Assembly (NCBI GenBank): GCA_963969595.1
Contig: OZ018418.1
Coordinates: 4,841,001-4,905,000 of the forward strand
DNA: 64,000 nucleotides
Reading direction: 5' to 3'
From: Neckera pumila
Taxonomy: Eukaryota > Streptophyta > Bryopsida > Hypnales > Neckeraceae
Part shown: positions 47,231 through 60,434 of the stretch, piece after piece
Position numbering within the stretch: the first letter of the stretch is position 1
How the letters are laid out: every line of letters starts with the position of its first letter
Position numbers and translations under genes: made by a program
Notes under the pieces: generated by a model
The model's input: the letters and a program-made list of their open reading frames with translations, nothing else
Told to the model about the DNA's origin: nothing
Databases searched by the model: none

Positions 47231-47880
47231 TCCCAGAGTAATTTGTCAGCTTCTTCATCATTTCTTGTAATTCGTCATTGTCATTATCGCTCCTACCAAA
47301 GTCTTTCGTTTTATTGACCGCTTCTTTGGTGATGGAGTTCCAACTGTCACAAGTACTATCGCTTGAGAGGGGTTGGCATCATCCTAAGCCTCCACAATTA
47401 AACCCCACTGTATTTGTATATCTTGCAGAGTCCACTACGGAAGAACGCCTTTGTACATTAACAATCCAAGCTCCACACAAGACTCACACAGATCAAGGTC
47501 CATTGTATCATAATCAAGGATTAACCCGTAAATTTGTGATCAGGTAACTCCGGGAATTATCTCCTCAATTACAAGAAGCACGACAGTATTGTCAAGGCCC
47601 TGCATCTCAAGAATGTCGAGCCCGGATTGAAGGTGCACCCTCTTGCCATTCAGTAATTTTGGAACGATTTGCACTTGGCCATCTTCAGTTTTCTTCCATT
47701 CAATTGCCCACTGTGTAACTCGAGTCTTGCACCGATATACCGCCCCGGGGTGTTGATCTCCTTGATAAATGAATTTGTGAACCCACCCTTTGTGGAAGGG
47801 GGCAAGTTTTTCAAGGGAATAGTCCTCGGGTCCATCCTAAACATACTCGCCATTGCACGGTACCAAGAAAATAGAAACAA
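47231..47880 (-). pseudogene. Unit 2, N-terminal part with stops and frameshifts
   Basis: From about 47870 one frame reads EDYSLEKLAPFHKGWVHKFI, TRVTQWAIEWKKTEDGQVQI, NGKRVHLQSGLDILEMQGLD and NTVVLLVIEEIIPGVT, after a TAG at 47839-47837. Next come a TGA, then TAG at 47437-47435 and 47386-47384 within WTLQDIQIQWGLIVEA and DDANPSQAIVLVTVGTPSP, and finally an acidic segment (DNDNDELQEMMKKL) in another frame. Overlapping open frames in other phases are shadows. Confidence 0.4.
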
Positions 47881-47905
47881 TAAGAAATTATTTGAGTTAG
47901 GTAAC

Positions 47906-48604
47906 TAGAGATCTTCAGATGATGGATGGTCGTTATACATTGTGTGTTGTCATTGAAGGAGGTACTTGTTGCAAAAGTGGCATGTGACTATCTAATGGAA
48001 TACAATAGGCAACACTGACGTGTTGCATTGAAGTTGGAGACTCATTCGGAGATCTCTAGATGTTAAGTGGCATGAAATTGACTTACTAGTACTAACGTCA
48101 GGTCTCCGTATTGCTTTGGCCATCCTTAATCTAGTCGTTGATTATCTATAGCGCATTCACATTGAGAGCTGTGGTCATACACTTCTATTTGGAGATTTTC
48201 CAATGATCTTAACCAGAAACATTGGTTTCTTTTTCCTATGTGGAGATCTCCCGATTGGACTTTTCAGTCATTTACGTACTACTTTCTGCTTAATCATGGT
48301 GCTACTATTTTTGAGACCCGTAAAGCCTTCAGTTAGAAATACCATAAATCGTTAAAGTGCCATAAACATTAGAAGGCACAAATGTCAAGAACAGATATTT
48401 AGTTTTGTAAGCATTTACCGTACTATATTGATTTTTTGGTATATATTCCCTACATATTATACCAATTGTTAGAAGTACAAATTCATAGCGAGAGAGTTGC
48501 AACGTCACATTGCCAAGTGAGCTACTGCAGAATTCTCATTTTATATTTTATGTTGAAGAACTACGGAGTACCTGTTCTTCTCTATCGGGAGATGTCTAGG
48601 TGAT
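47906..48604. repeat. Upstream flank of unit 2 with palindrome copies
   Basis: Copies or partial copies at 47906-47923, 48044-48062 (ATTCGGAGATCTCTAGATG), 48190-48206, 48240-48255 and 48584-48604. The rest is non-coding. Confidence 0.6.
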
Positions 48605-48699
48605 CCTAGCTACTACAATAACCCTGAACATCTCCCATTCCTCAGTAAAGGAACTAGTAGCGCAATATTAGGATTTAGAGTTTAGAAAACGTGCAGTTC

Positions 48700-51600
48700 A
48701 TCCCACGATGGAGTTTTTCCTTTGCCGCATTCTTTTTTGATGATTGTTGTCACTCAGTTTCCTTGATAGCGTTCCTGTATTCAACAAACAGAATGCACAG
48801 TCAATATGGTGCAAATGTGCAGGTGTACAGTGTAAATTATATTTTCTTACAAATACAAGTATTGTTGTCTATTGTTTTCTATAGTAATAGCGGGACGTGA
48901 AGAGCAAGAAATATGAGTACATTTAGTCAGGTAACATTGGACGACAAATCATGGGTTCTATATTGAGCCTATGAATACAATTTTCCATTACTATGGATAC
49001 AAATCTTGCAATGAAACCTTCATATCAAGACGTACTGCCCACCGTAGCCCATTGTATTTGGTGTGATTGATTTCTAACACTCGGCACAATGGCAATCAAT
49101 GCTCATTGTAAATAAAATTTCAACAATGACTGGCTAAGTAGGACGTAATTTTTGTCAACTACACCTCCGGAGATAAATTAAACCATGCATTGAGCTTACT
49201 TTACAAAAAATGCATATATGTGAACAGGGACTACCGTAACACTACTTCTGCATCTTGGGCGCTAACAAATTGAAACGCTTGGACAGAGGCTACAAATGCA
49301 CAATGAACAAATAAAAACGATTAGTGATTTGCCAACTGAAGAATGTAGCTTTTCGGAAACTAAACCTGCCAAAATGTAAGTTGATACTAAACTAAGTTAC
49401 TAAACCCTAGTAAACTCAAAAAATGAGCTCAAAGACAACCCATCTGCACCTACAAGCTCACATGTCCAAATACTTGATAGATAGTAATCAAGCAAGGACA
49501 ATGAGTACCAAAGAGGCAACTGTAAGTTGGAATATGAAACCTTAGGAGAAGTTACAGAACTGAAATTGTCCACGATTCATGGAACAACTATAATTCTAGT
49601 TTGTGCACATTCATTGTTCTGCATCTTGGTGCTAAAACATCTGCACACAAGGACTAGCCAACCGATGTTTATCTCCCGCAATTAAAGCTATGACTAGCGG
49701 AAGGAGATTTGCATGTACAAAAACTAGAAATCTGGTTGGCAGGGGTTGCTGGCACCTAAAAAATATGACCTACCATGCATTTTGTAACGTTTTGAGCACA
49801 GGGAGTTTACCTTGGAGTACCGCTATGCCAATTCCAACCCACCTGACTTCCATAGCAACCGCCGCGACCACAGCCAACCTCCACAGCCGACCTCCACAGT
49901 GACTACAGCGCTAATCTCTGCAGCAATGCAGCAACCACAGCGACGACCTTTTTGTGCTTTTGATTCTCCTCACAACGCCCACTGCTGTTTGTGCTCCTCA
50001 CGACCAGTCACGACGTTCTTAATGCTTTGTCACTTCGGACTTCAGAATCATTCTGACGAACAAACCATCCAAAGCAAACTCTCACGAAGAGACTCTTACA
50101 AACTCACTCGCGTGATCTCAAGCTACCTTTGTAATCGATTAGAAGTCCCAGTGCAATTTCACTTGCGTGTTCTCAAGCTATATCTTTTGCCATCGATCAG
50201 AAGTCACAGCGGTAATCTCCTAAGCGTGCCCACGAAGCGAAGCAACTGAATTGGCGAGAAGAAGCACAGCAAGCGTCCACAAAGCCATCGCGCCTTCCAA
50301 AAATGTGCTCCCGCTTAGAAATCAAAGACTTGCAGAAGACAATAGCGCCGCCAGTACAGAAGAGAGGGAAAGGGAGGTGCCAATGGGAGCCAAGAGAAAG
50401 GTAACTGGAGTTAATGGCCAGTCCCCCATTTGTGATGGCGCCCCAAATCATCATGATGGCCATCATTATGTTACTTAATTAGGTTAAAGGCTATTGACTT
50501 TGATGTTTAAATTTAATTTAAGTGAATTTGATTACCTTGAAAGTTTATTTTTAGTAATTTTCAGGGTTTAGAGCATCTTTAGTGCTGTTAGACCCCATTT
50601 AAGTGTGAAGATTTGGACAAATTGTGCTTTGGTAATTGTGATGACTGTGCTACAACACTGTATATTATGTGAATTATAGAGTGCTTTTGAAGTGCCTGGT
50701 TGTCTAATGTCCAAATTTGAATTTCCTTGGATGTATTCAAAGTGCTTTTGAAGGTGCCTCGGATGATACAAATTTGAAGTTTTAATTATATACCATTCAA
50801 AAGTAAAAAAAATACCGTGTACTAGGTCAATATACCGTTAGGACTAAAGATTGCCTCAGGGATCACATTGTGCTACAAATAAAGTTTTGCTATACATTAT
50901 TTAGGTAAACTTAATACCTACTAACCTACCCACATTGCTAAAATTATTAAAATATTATTTTTCCCGCATAAAGACGTACAATAGTGATAAATAATGTAAG
51001 CAAATTAATCATATCATATTGTTTCCCATAGGATATGAAGATCATATGAACTTCCCAAGAGTTCTTTAATTCATTATTTCTCTTGCAAAAGTAACACTCC
51101 ATTCTTACAAAATTAAAGCAAAATATCATTTCAAAAATTTTTGGAAGCCAAATGTCAAAGTTTTACATATTATTATTCTATTAAAAAAAATGTTGATGAA
51201 TTCTTTTAATTAGTATGTTACGTTGATGTGTAGGAAACATCTTTCTGCATATCATTCATATTTAAAAACATCCCCTTAAATAACAAAAATTAATATGATC
51301 TAGAAAGAATTCAAAGCAAGGCATCATGTGACTAAACTTTTGGAATATAGCTATCTCTATATTTTAACTAGATTTAGACAAAGTAATTGTATTTTCATGT
51401 TGAAATGTACAAAATTCATCACTGTATGTTGTCAAATAGCAAAATATAGTTAAAAATAATATACAAATATGTATTCTTTAAAATTTAGTCATATGATGCC
51501 TTGTATTCAACTTTTTCTAGGCTCTGTTTTTGTTACTTGAAGGGGTATTTTTTAATATGAATGATGTGCAAAAGGATTTCTCCTACATATATATACCTCC

Positions 51601-54600
51601 AAATTAAAAAAAATAATCTCCAAGTGTTTCCACAAATTCATTTGACCTAAAATAGATTTTTTCTTCCTAGAGATTGAAATTTGGTGTGCTTTATTTGGAG
51701 TGCATAAGAATTGAGTGTAAATTAAGCAAGATAGAAATTGCAACTTCTATTCTACATTATGCCAAATTATCAGAATGGCAAAATACTAGTCAGTTTGTAA
51801 ATAATGACTATTTCCCAGAGGTAAATATTGGGCACATTCAAATCAAATTGAATGCGTAAAATTCATGCTATTTTTCCCTTCATTTACTACATACTAATCC
51901 AGAAACATACGGTGACCCATAAATTGTATTTGAAATCCAAAAGGTCATCAAAATGGTATAAAGTGTCATGGAAAAATGTATAAAGTTCTAAGTATTTTTT
52001 GCTTTATGGAAATACAAATTATTCATTTATTTCTAGAGAATTAGAATTCATATTATATTTTGGGGGTCTTTGACCAGTACCACTGTTTCAACATGGATAC
52101 TTGAACTTTATACCATATTTTTTTTATCAACGCTGATTGGAATGCTAATTTCAATAAAGCAAGAGCCCATAAAATTATACTACATTTTCTTTGGTCTCCA
52201 TAAAGAAAGCTACAAATGAATCTGCAATTTTGTGTTGTAGTATTTTACTCTTTTATACATTTTACTTGTTGGTTACGTTATTAATAATTTTATCTTGTAT
52301 AGAAAAGTATTTATTGAATTCACAAATTTATTTTTGAATAAAACTTCTTGATTGCTACAACTTTGTTTAGAGTTGTAATTAATAATTTAATTAAATTAAC
52401 TCTTCATGATTGACAATCAAGTGTAATCGATTGCTCATATTTCAAAGCAAACATAAAGTGTGTTTTGTTTTCTAATATTAATTGAATACATCATTATTGT
52501 ACACACTAAAAGATATGTGACATAATTATATTATTTCATTCAATGGTGAGTGCCTATAACATACTTCTAATGAATTAAATAAAAGATCATACAATGTATA
52601 CTTACCTTTAAGGGGGGCTTATTAAGTCCTAACTGAAATACTTATTCCCAATAAAAACGCATTGAACTTAATAATATAGTGAAATTAATTTATTTAAAAA
52701 TGCAATGCAATTTGTTTTCCAATCCATGTACAATTGTAGCACTTGCAAAATGAGGACTACTGTATGTTAGAGTGGAAAATCAAATAACCTCTATACTGTG
52801 CTAGGGCCACGAGGCTAGGGCCTCAAAATGCAGACTATATTTTTTGAGCTTGGGCTTGGATACCCAGGTGTAAAAATCATTCTTGAACTCTTATACTTTG
52901 ACTACGGTGGAAGGATTGATAAACATTGTTTAATACTAGTTACTTAAGAAATAACTTATTCTTGCATAATTATACTATGCTTATAAATAAATGTAATTCG
53001 TAACTTTGGATTATAAATAATTATGATTTGAAGTCATTGCTAATCCAAATTTTAACTTATTTACAAAAATATTCGGCATGATTGGCAAAGAACATGATTG
53101 ACAATCAAGTATTGAAAGCCCATGTTTCAAATCAAATCCAAACATTCAATAGAAGTATGGATTGAGTCACAATTCGGGGAGTTTTTAAGCACAACCGGCT
53201 AAAATCCTACACTTTCTTGGGCCAAACGGTTGTTTGAATCATTCTCTCGGCTAGGCCTATGAAAAATAGAGAATATTCTATGATTTTCCTCTTAAATGGT
53301 CGGTTTTTTTTCGAAGATTTTAAAATCAATTAGGCAATTCCTAATTTCAACCAGCTAACTTGTAACTAAATGCCGGTACTCCTTGTACATTGGATTGAGT
53401 AGAATTGAAAATGTTCATTGAGTATGTACATCATAATTAAACAATCTTGAAAGATTATATCCAAAAATAATGTATATAAAAAAAAGTATAAGGGCCTACA
53501 ATATAAATAATAAAAACCAATCATAAAAATAATGTAGGGCTTACAAATAATTGACTGTAAGGCCTAAAGACAAGGGACCGTACAATATGAAGAAAATTCT
53601 CATTGTTATATGTCTCTCCCATTCGGCTTCCAGGAAATTTCATGAAGAATAATTTAAGAACTTTCCCCTCTCCGAATTCAGTTCTAGTGTGCATCTCTTA
53701 TTCAATTTGAAGTTTGGACCTTGGGCTTTAAAAAGCATGAGAGACAAAGGAAAACAACTAAACAATCATAGAATGCAATCAACCAAAATTAATTGGGCTA
53801 ACCTTGCCAAAAAATATCATTTGTATATTAAAAAAAATAGTGGTACTTCAAAATAAATATATAAGTAAGGAATGGAATTGTAGATCACAAACTATAATTT
53901 GCATATTGGGAAACGCAAATCACTTTTTTTCAAAATACCCAATGTATATCTGAAAGCAAATGTTCATCTTGCTAGTCAAGAGCCTTATTAGCATTTGTAA
54001 TTTGCTTTTTCAATTGCCCGTAAAGAAGTTTAGAAATCATCCTCCGAATTAATGCATTTATTTATTTTGATTAAACCTATAATTTACATAAAGCTTGTTG
54101 GAAGACACTAAACATCATTTGAATAGTATTTTTAAAAGCATTCTCCCATAAGGTTTGATTTCTAGAAGTATGCGGATGTTGGAGCATTCATTATTTTATA
54201 CCAAATACAAATACTCTAAGTAGCAACTACAGTTATCCTGATAGTTTTACCTAAAAATTTATAATCAAGCATCCTCTTTCTTCTTCTGTTCCCATTCTAA
54301 AGTGTGGATGGAGATAGATGGCAAAAAATTAAAGACTAGTAGGAGTGCATTCCTTATAGTAGGTTTAGGATATAATTTGGATGAATCAATCTATTTATAT
54401 TTTATACCGCCCATGTGGCAAGGGGATAATTCAATGGGGGCAATTTATCTCCAAAGCAAAAATGAAACGGACCCTATACTTAGTTAATGTGACAAAATGC
54501 CCTCTTTTATGTTACCCTATCATTACTTGAAATACCCATGTGAATGCAATTTTTTGTAGGCTATTTTCTTTATAAAGGAAAAAAGTGAATTGAAAAGCAA

Positions 54601-54780
54601 AGTGAAAGCAAAAGTCTTGGTACAAAGAATACAATGAACCGTTACATAATTCAGCCTACTTCTATGTATTTCCAAAAAACTTTGATTCTAGCATTCCAAT
54701 GATGAAAATTCATGTGAAAAAAGCTAAATTGTATCTATATTGGTTTGCATTTGGTTTCTAATATGCACTAAATGATGTAC
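48700..54780. other. AT-rich stretch between units 2 and 3
   Basis: No palindrome of either family and no convincing gene. At 49.8-50.4 kb a C/A-richer patch has open frames, a 56-bp duplication (about 50103 and 50159, 'tctcaagcta') and a donor-like AAAG-GTAACT after ATGGGAGCCAAGAG; it could be an old first exon but has no recognisable product. 50.5-54.7 kb is featureless AT-rich DNA. Confidence 0.4.
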
Positions 54781-54784
54781 CTAT

Positions 54785-55265
54785 TTTTTTTATCATTGAG
54801 CTTATCTACTCTAAATGATAAAAATCTTAGTCATTTACTCCCGATTTCCCTACTTCCCTATTTTTTTTATCATTCAGATTAGCCACTCCCAGTGATAACA
54901 ATCTCAATCAAGTAGTCCCGGTTTCACTCCCTCCTCATTTTTTTTTATCATTGAGCTTCAATACTCCAAATGATAAAAACCTTAGTCACTTAGTCCCAGT
55001 TTCACTCTCTCCCCATTTTTTTTATTAGTTAGGTTAGCCACTTCCATGATAACAATCTCAATCACTTAGTCCCAGTTTCACTACCTCCCCATTTTTTTTA
55101 TCATTGAGCTTCAATACTTCAAATGGTAAAAATCTTGGTCACTTAGTCCCAGTTTCACTCCCTCCCCATTTTTTTTATGAGTCCGGTTAGCCACTCCCAA
55201 TGATAATAATCTCAATCACTTAGTCTTGATTTCACTCCCTCTCCATTTTTTTTATCATTGAGCTC
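54785..55265. repeat. Alternating A/B tandem repeat, about 77-bp units
   Basis: Units start at T-runs near 54789, 54861, 54939, 55014, 55092, 55169 and 55246. Odd units carry 'atcattgagcttcaatactcc', even units 'agattagccactcccagtgat'. Both share 'agtcccagtttcactccctcccca'. This gives a dimer of about 155 bp repeated three times. Each odd unit also has TATCATT...AATGATA arms. Confidence 0.8.
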
Positions 55266-55664
55266 AACCAGTTGCAAGTGATTTCAACCCTAAGCCCTAA
55301 ACCTTGTATCAATTTCTCAAACCAACTTTTATCCCTAAATTAACTCTAAATCTCTTTCCTAAACTTATTTCCTAGACCAACCCTATATACTCTTAGGCCT
55401 TACTACCCTTTCCACATGGTTCCTATTTTTTAAATTTATTTTTGCTTCCAGTGCCTAGGCATTATAATGTCAGAAACATCCAAACCAAAAAAAAAGGATT
55501 TCTATTTGATTGATTTCTAATTTGGTTCATTTCTAGAGCTTGAAATACTAATCCTCTTAATGACTAGAAAAAATTACAAAAATCCAAAGTAACAATGTTT
55601 TTTTGACAATCATGTCATAATGATGTATTCTGCAAACACTTCTATTACTCTATATACATCGTCC

Positions 55665-55860
55665 AATATTTGCATAGATCTTGTAATGTTTTCTTTACAT
55701 GTCTAGTTGTTCTACACAGATCTACTAATGTTTTTTGTACATCTCTTGTTGTTCTACATAGATCTCCCAATGCTTTGAGTAGATCTCTGGATGTTTTGTG
55801 GACATCCCCCAATTTTCTCCATAGATCTCCCGATGTTCAATATAGATCTCTAACATATTG
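55665..55860. repeat. Short-unit repeat with AGATCT cores
   Basis: About seven degenerate units of 20-40 bp each carry '(t/c)AGATCT(c/t)(c/t)(c/n)ATGtt', e.g. near 55674, 55758, 55781, 55821 and 55843. Half of each unit resembles half of the unit-2/3 palindrome (AGATCTCCGGATG). A plus-strand frame stays open with a repeated HRS(P/T)N pattern, which I read as a by-product. Confidence 0.6.
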
Positions 55861-56627
55861 CTTTTTGGGAACAACTATCTCGGTACTCACTAAGCTTAGT
55901 TTCCAAATTATATAAAAATCAGAGAAGAAGTTCGTAGAAATTTAAATCATACATTCCAAATAATGGCTTCAATTCATTGGTATGATTGGACTTGAATGTA
56001 GGTTTTGCAATTGCTAGGATTTACAATTTAGGTGACCGAACGTGCTATTGGTTCCTAACAAGTTCAACCGGGAAAGCATATACAAATATTCCAAACCCTG
56101 ATATCCGCATAGCTTCATTAGGGAAAAGACCCCATTGCGGTCAAATGGCCCATGATGGACATCTAATGACCCCATTGTGGTTTCCAAACCACAATTAATG
56201 ACTTACATGGTTGTTATGGAATAGTTAGTGACCTCAATTGGTACTTCCAACTTGTTCAGTGTAGAATTTGGATTAAAAACTGAATTTTTAGGTCTTCCAT
56301 GTTTGAAAATGTTGTGACTGCATTGGATAGGAAGATGACCACATTGGATTTAGATTTTGTTGGGTCATGAAGTAGCCTATAGACCCCGACAGCTTGATCA
56401 TTTCAAAAATTCAGAACTAATTCATACATGGTCCAAAAAATATAATTTCAAATGTCCTCACTATCTCACACTTATCTTTTTGTACAAAAAAAATTGGAAA
56501 AATTCTAGCAAGGGCATGAGGGCACATTTCTAATCCTTACCAAAAATGGGATCTTTTATTTTAAAGTCATCAAGGTTGAAATTCTCAACTACATGTGGAT
56601 TCTTTATTCATTAACCCAACCTCTTAG

Positions 56628-56777
56628 AAATTTAAGGCTGCATCAGCGAATCAATTGTGGGAAGAAATTACAAGGAACAAAATTGAGCCAAAATTTCAGA
56701 ATCCTTTGACATTCCCCGAATTGAAGTCAATGTTAGTGCATCAATTGTGCATGAGGGGTTTGGAGGTCCACAAATAA
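56628..56777 (+). pseudogene. Possible coding fragment of 49 codons
   Basis: An open, protein-like run (KFKAASANQLWEEITRN, then FPELKSMLVHQLCMRGLEVH) ends in TAA. There is no ATG, splice site or family match, and it is isolated in AT-rich DNA. Confidence 0.2.
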
Positions 56778-58383
56778 GCAAAGATTCCGAATAAATTCAT
56801 CACCCGAGGTTACAGAAGTTGATTTGTGTCAGGTATCAAATTTGTGATCTGACAAAGCTTGGTCACCAAAGTTCTATCACCAAGTTCTGTCACCAATGAA
56901 TTCCATTAATTCTTCACTGTCTTCATTAAATAGTTATTGAACAAAACTCTATAAATTCTATCGGTTAGAATATTTGCTTCTCAACGTCTTCCAGTTCGGT
57001 TTATAAATCAGATACCCATTATGTGCAATGTCGTAAAATACACGTGCCGTCCATGCAGTTCTCGTTGCACTCAATTGCTAGAAAACATTATACTAGGAAT
57101 GCACTTCTGAAAATGAAAGAATGACAGTTTTGATTGGACAATCAATTTTATGCAATTGGGATCAAAAATTCAGATTAATATAGTCCATTATTTTGATTGG
57201 TTGAATTTGTTTAGAGAGGCAATCACAATTTCTAAACAAAAATTTATCAGACATTTTTAGCAACATAATTATCTCTAGTACCATCAATGTACTTGTTTAA
57301 TATGTTGAAACAAGGAATCAATATTTCAAGCTTGAAAGAACATAACAATTATTTTGTTAGATGAATTATTTTACTTAGGATGTATCTTTGATACAAAGTG
57401 CCGTCTAGTTTTGGAATAGCACATCCGCAGCCAAGACATTCAAGATAATCAAAAATACTGTAGCAAATACTTCATAAATGCATCACAAACTCAGAAAACT
57501 AGGAAATCAAGATTCAAATCTTCATGAAATAGGGATCCAAAGCACAATCAAAGACTGAGAGTGGCATAGTGGCATCAGGAAGTCAACATATGAATTGTCA
57601 AGCTAGCTTCAATGCGGCATTGTGAACAGAATTATGCCTTTGTGTCCTGTCGGTCATCCTTAGTCAAAGTTAATAGTCAAGAGTTGCCGCCAAGGTACCA
57701 CATGCACACAGATTGGGCAAATTTTCAAATTCAAAAAACACTCTCCCTCCTTTGCCCGCTAATGCCAACTATCCCGTCGGTACTCATTCATTTCCTTTTT
57801 GACTTCTAGTCTTCTACTGAACCCTTCCCCTCCGCTTCCATCTGCAGGCTGTGGTAGTTTTTTGAGATGAAGTTTTGCTTGCTACAATCAGGATGTAGAG
57901 AATCATTGCGCAAAGGATGTGAAGGTCAACATCGATGCTTTGTTGCAAGAAGGTGCAAATTTGTAACTTCATGATATGGAAGCCTCATAGTTTGGGAGTG
58001 TAAATGTTTGATTAAATGATTCATCCAGGAAGGTCGCACAACGATTGCTTTTGGTATGAATTGTCAAGGACCTACTAAATGATGTGCTTTCCTGTTGGCC
58101 ACGCATTATATCCGTCACACAAAAGGTTCTGGAATGCAGAGTAGATGTATATAGAAGGGATTCTGAGATAAAAGGTTGTTTGGAACGATTGGTCTGAAAA
58201 TGGAAGGTACTGTAGCTTGGTATGATTTGTTACTAGGATACAACCGAGATGTTGGACTGAAGGCTAGGTCACCTGCATAAAATTAGGCATTCAAGAATAG
58301 TAATAAATGCATATATAATATACATGCAAATAAATGATACTAGTACCTACATTGGCAACAACATACAATATAGTTTTACTCCC

Positions 58384-58934
58384 CATCTGGAGATCTCCTG
58401 ATAGAAATAGAGCTTCTCATGCTTATGACTTACTGATACTTCACTAAAATCGTGCACAACCAGGAAAGTTGTCGTGGTAACTCCTCATCGGAAAATCTCC
58501 GGATGATCGTTTGTTATGTTGACAATGTGAATATTTCTAGTATATGCTCTGCATTTTTTGGCAACGTTCTATAACTCATTCCATATCCAGAGATCTCTTG
58601 ATAGGGTTGGCTATTTTGATAGCATAGTGCACTACGATTATCAGTATCAGGAGATCTCCAGATGGAGAATAGTCTGGATATGATCACAAGACAAGAATGA
58701 CATAGGATACGCACAAAGCCAGACGAGACTATCTATTAGCAAACCTGGAGATCTACAGATGAAGATTTTGGAGATTTTAATTGGCTGAGAAGTAATTTCA
58801 TGATGTGACTTTGGCATCCTTCAATCTTGGTTATCATCGGCATTGGGCCACGAAGTATCTGGAGATCTCTCGGTGATGCTCTGTTTTATGGTAAATGAAT
58901 TAATAGGCAGGCTTCATCCGGAGATCTCCTGATG
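58384..58934. repeat. Palindrome cluster upstream of unit 3
   Basis: Seven copies of the CATCCGGAGATCTCCGGATG family: 58384-58402, 58486-58505, 58582-58602, 58645-58664, 58744-58760, 58857-58877 and 58915-58934. Spacing is 60-115 bp. Sequence between copies is not repeated, so the palindrome itself is the conserved part. The cluster ends 170 bp before the first coding signal of unit 3. Confidence 0.8.
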
Positions 58935-59104
58935 TATATTAGACTAAATTGAGATTTGTGTACAAATCTTTTGTCACCCTAGGTTATTGATATAGCACGC
59001 ATGTAAAGGACATCCCTAGATGGCGCTAGAATTATGAATACCATAGAACCCCTACTTGTATATTGCTCACCCCGTTGTACAATTCATAAGCTTCCAAAAA
59101 TCCT

Positions 59105-60140
59105 ATGCAATTGAACAACTCCCCGGTGGCCGCTTTCTTGACTATGGAAGATCCGATGGAATTCGTGAGTGAATGCTATGGCAATGATATAATTCCATAT
59201 TTGAATTGTCAACCAACGGATGGAGGCTCTCAAGACTCAACTAGTAGAAACCTGCCATTAGAAAATGGAGATGATGTCAAGCTATCAGTTCTAGGTTTTG
59301 GTGAGGTTGGAGAAGGAATAATTGTGGATGCTTGTCCTGTTGGCCAGTGACTAGGGTGGACATTGCTTTGGACCCGAGTGATTTGATCCTTGTTCGGCCC
59401 ATCTCCATTATTCCGGGAGCCGAGAGTATCCTAGTGGCCCCTGCTCAAAGAGGTATTACATCGTTGTCTGATGTTCTTAGCAGAACTGTGTTGTAGAAAG
59501 CTAATGAGGCTCACAAGTCATTTGGAGATTTCTTGAAGGGTTTCAGTACATTTGTTCCATTGGATGACTGGGTTGGGCTCAAGGTGCATCTTTGGAACTC
59601 GGATGGAATTGTCAAGGCATTGGGTCGGATTTTGTGCTGGAAGCCAGAGGATCATTTTCAGGCTGGCATACTTTGTGATCATTATATAGGTGTTACTGTA
59701 TTAGATGTAGTCTTGGGAGACAAGGACACCATCATGACTCACACCTATTGGCCCTTATGTGCCAGTTGGTTTTTAAGTGGCCAATTGCTGAACAAAATGG
59801 TTAAATATTTTGCTACCATCCTTGTTGTTGATGACCCATTAGCATATCTTGGGGGGAGAGAGAAAGCGCCTTATTGATTCATAGTGTGGAAAACCAGTGT
59901 TTGCATAAAAGATCCGCTTGCCGTCCAAAAAACTCAAGTATCAAAGATTTGGAAGGTTAGTTTTGTGAGATGTTGTAGCAAGCTGTGCTCCCAATTCTTT
60001 TCTTAAGAGCTAATTGCGCTGATAAGGCAGAGATACTATTTGAAATCTTTTGAAGACCATCACAAATATGCGATTGCTGCTAGTGGTCTGCTTTATAATT
60101 TTGAAGGGGCCAAAATTGGAAGGTCATCACACTAGAAGGT
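59105..60140 (+). pseudogene. Unit 3, N-terminal coding region (decayed)
   Basis: The first ATG with a long frame is 59105. After 80 codons (LSVLGFGEVGEGIIVDACP) a one-base shift near 59342 moves to VTRVDIALDPSDLILVRPIS, PGAESILVAPAQRGITSLSD, a TAG at 59494, KANEAHKSFGDFLKGFSTFV, then WVGLKVHLWNSDGIVKALGR and WPLCASWFLSGQLLNKM. A TGA at 59875, a TAA and a TAG follow, with sequence still protein-like (ELIALIRQRYYLKSFEDHHK). No domain is recognised in this part. Confidence 0.45.
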
Positions 60141-60434
60141 GTAGAAGTGTGCATTATCGCATGGTACACTATTCACGGAATTTTGAAGTCGTCATTCTAT
60201 AGTTACCAGCTGAAGTACAAAGGTGGACAAGTTTTAGCAACGCACGAAAATAAGGGGGTAAAGCGGCCTAGGATAGGAATTGTTCAAGCAATGGGAACAA
60301 TTAAAGCAATCATTGATGAGAACGTTGACCAGATGCCCCACCAAATGTGCGGTATTGGAAATGGGAGAATGGACACTCTTAAATTTTTGCCTGCAAGGAA
60401 CAATTGGAAACGCGTGCGACTGGAGGCTAACAAG
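60141..60434 (+). pseudogene. Unit 3, segment before the GHTHEDID domain
   Basis: Open from 60147 to a possible donor (AACAAG then GTACTA at 60435). It contains DQMPHQMCGIGNGRMDTLKF and LPARNNWKRVRLEANK, which resemble the 'D-x-MP-h ... LP' block preceding the conserved domain in DUF7869-type mobile-element proteins as I recall them. Confidence 0.45.

Noticed and set aside
47650..47880. Minus-strand 76-codon frame as a gene
   Set aside because: A different minus-strand frame here reads as better protein and continues past its stop; this one is a shadow.
49690..50478. Two overlapping frames with Pro/His-rich product
   Set aside because: Composition-driven, no motif, no consistent splice partners.
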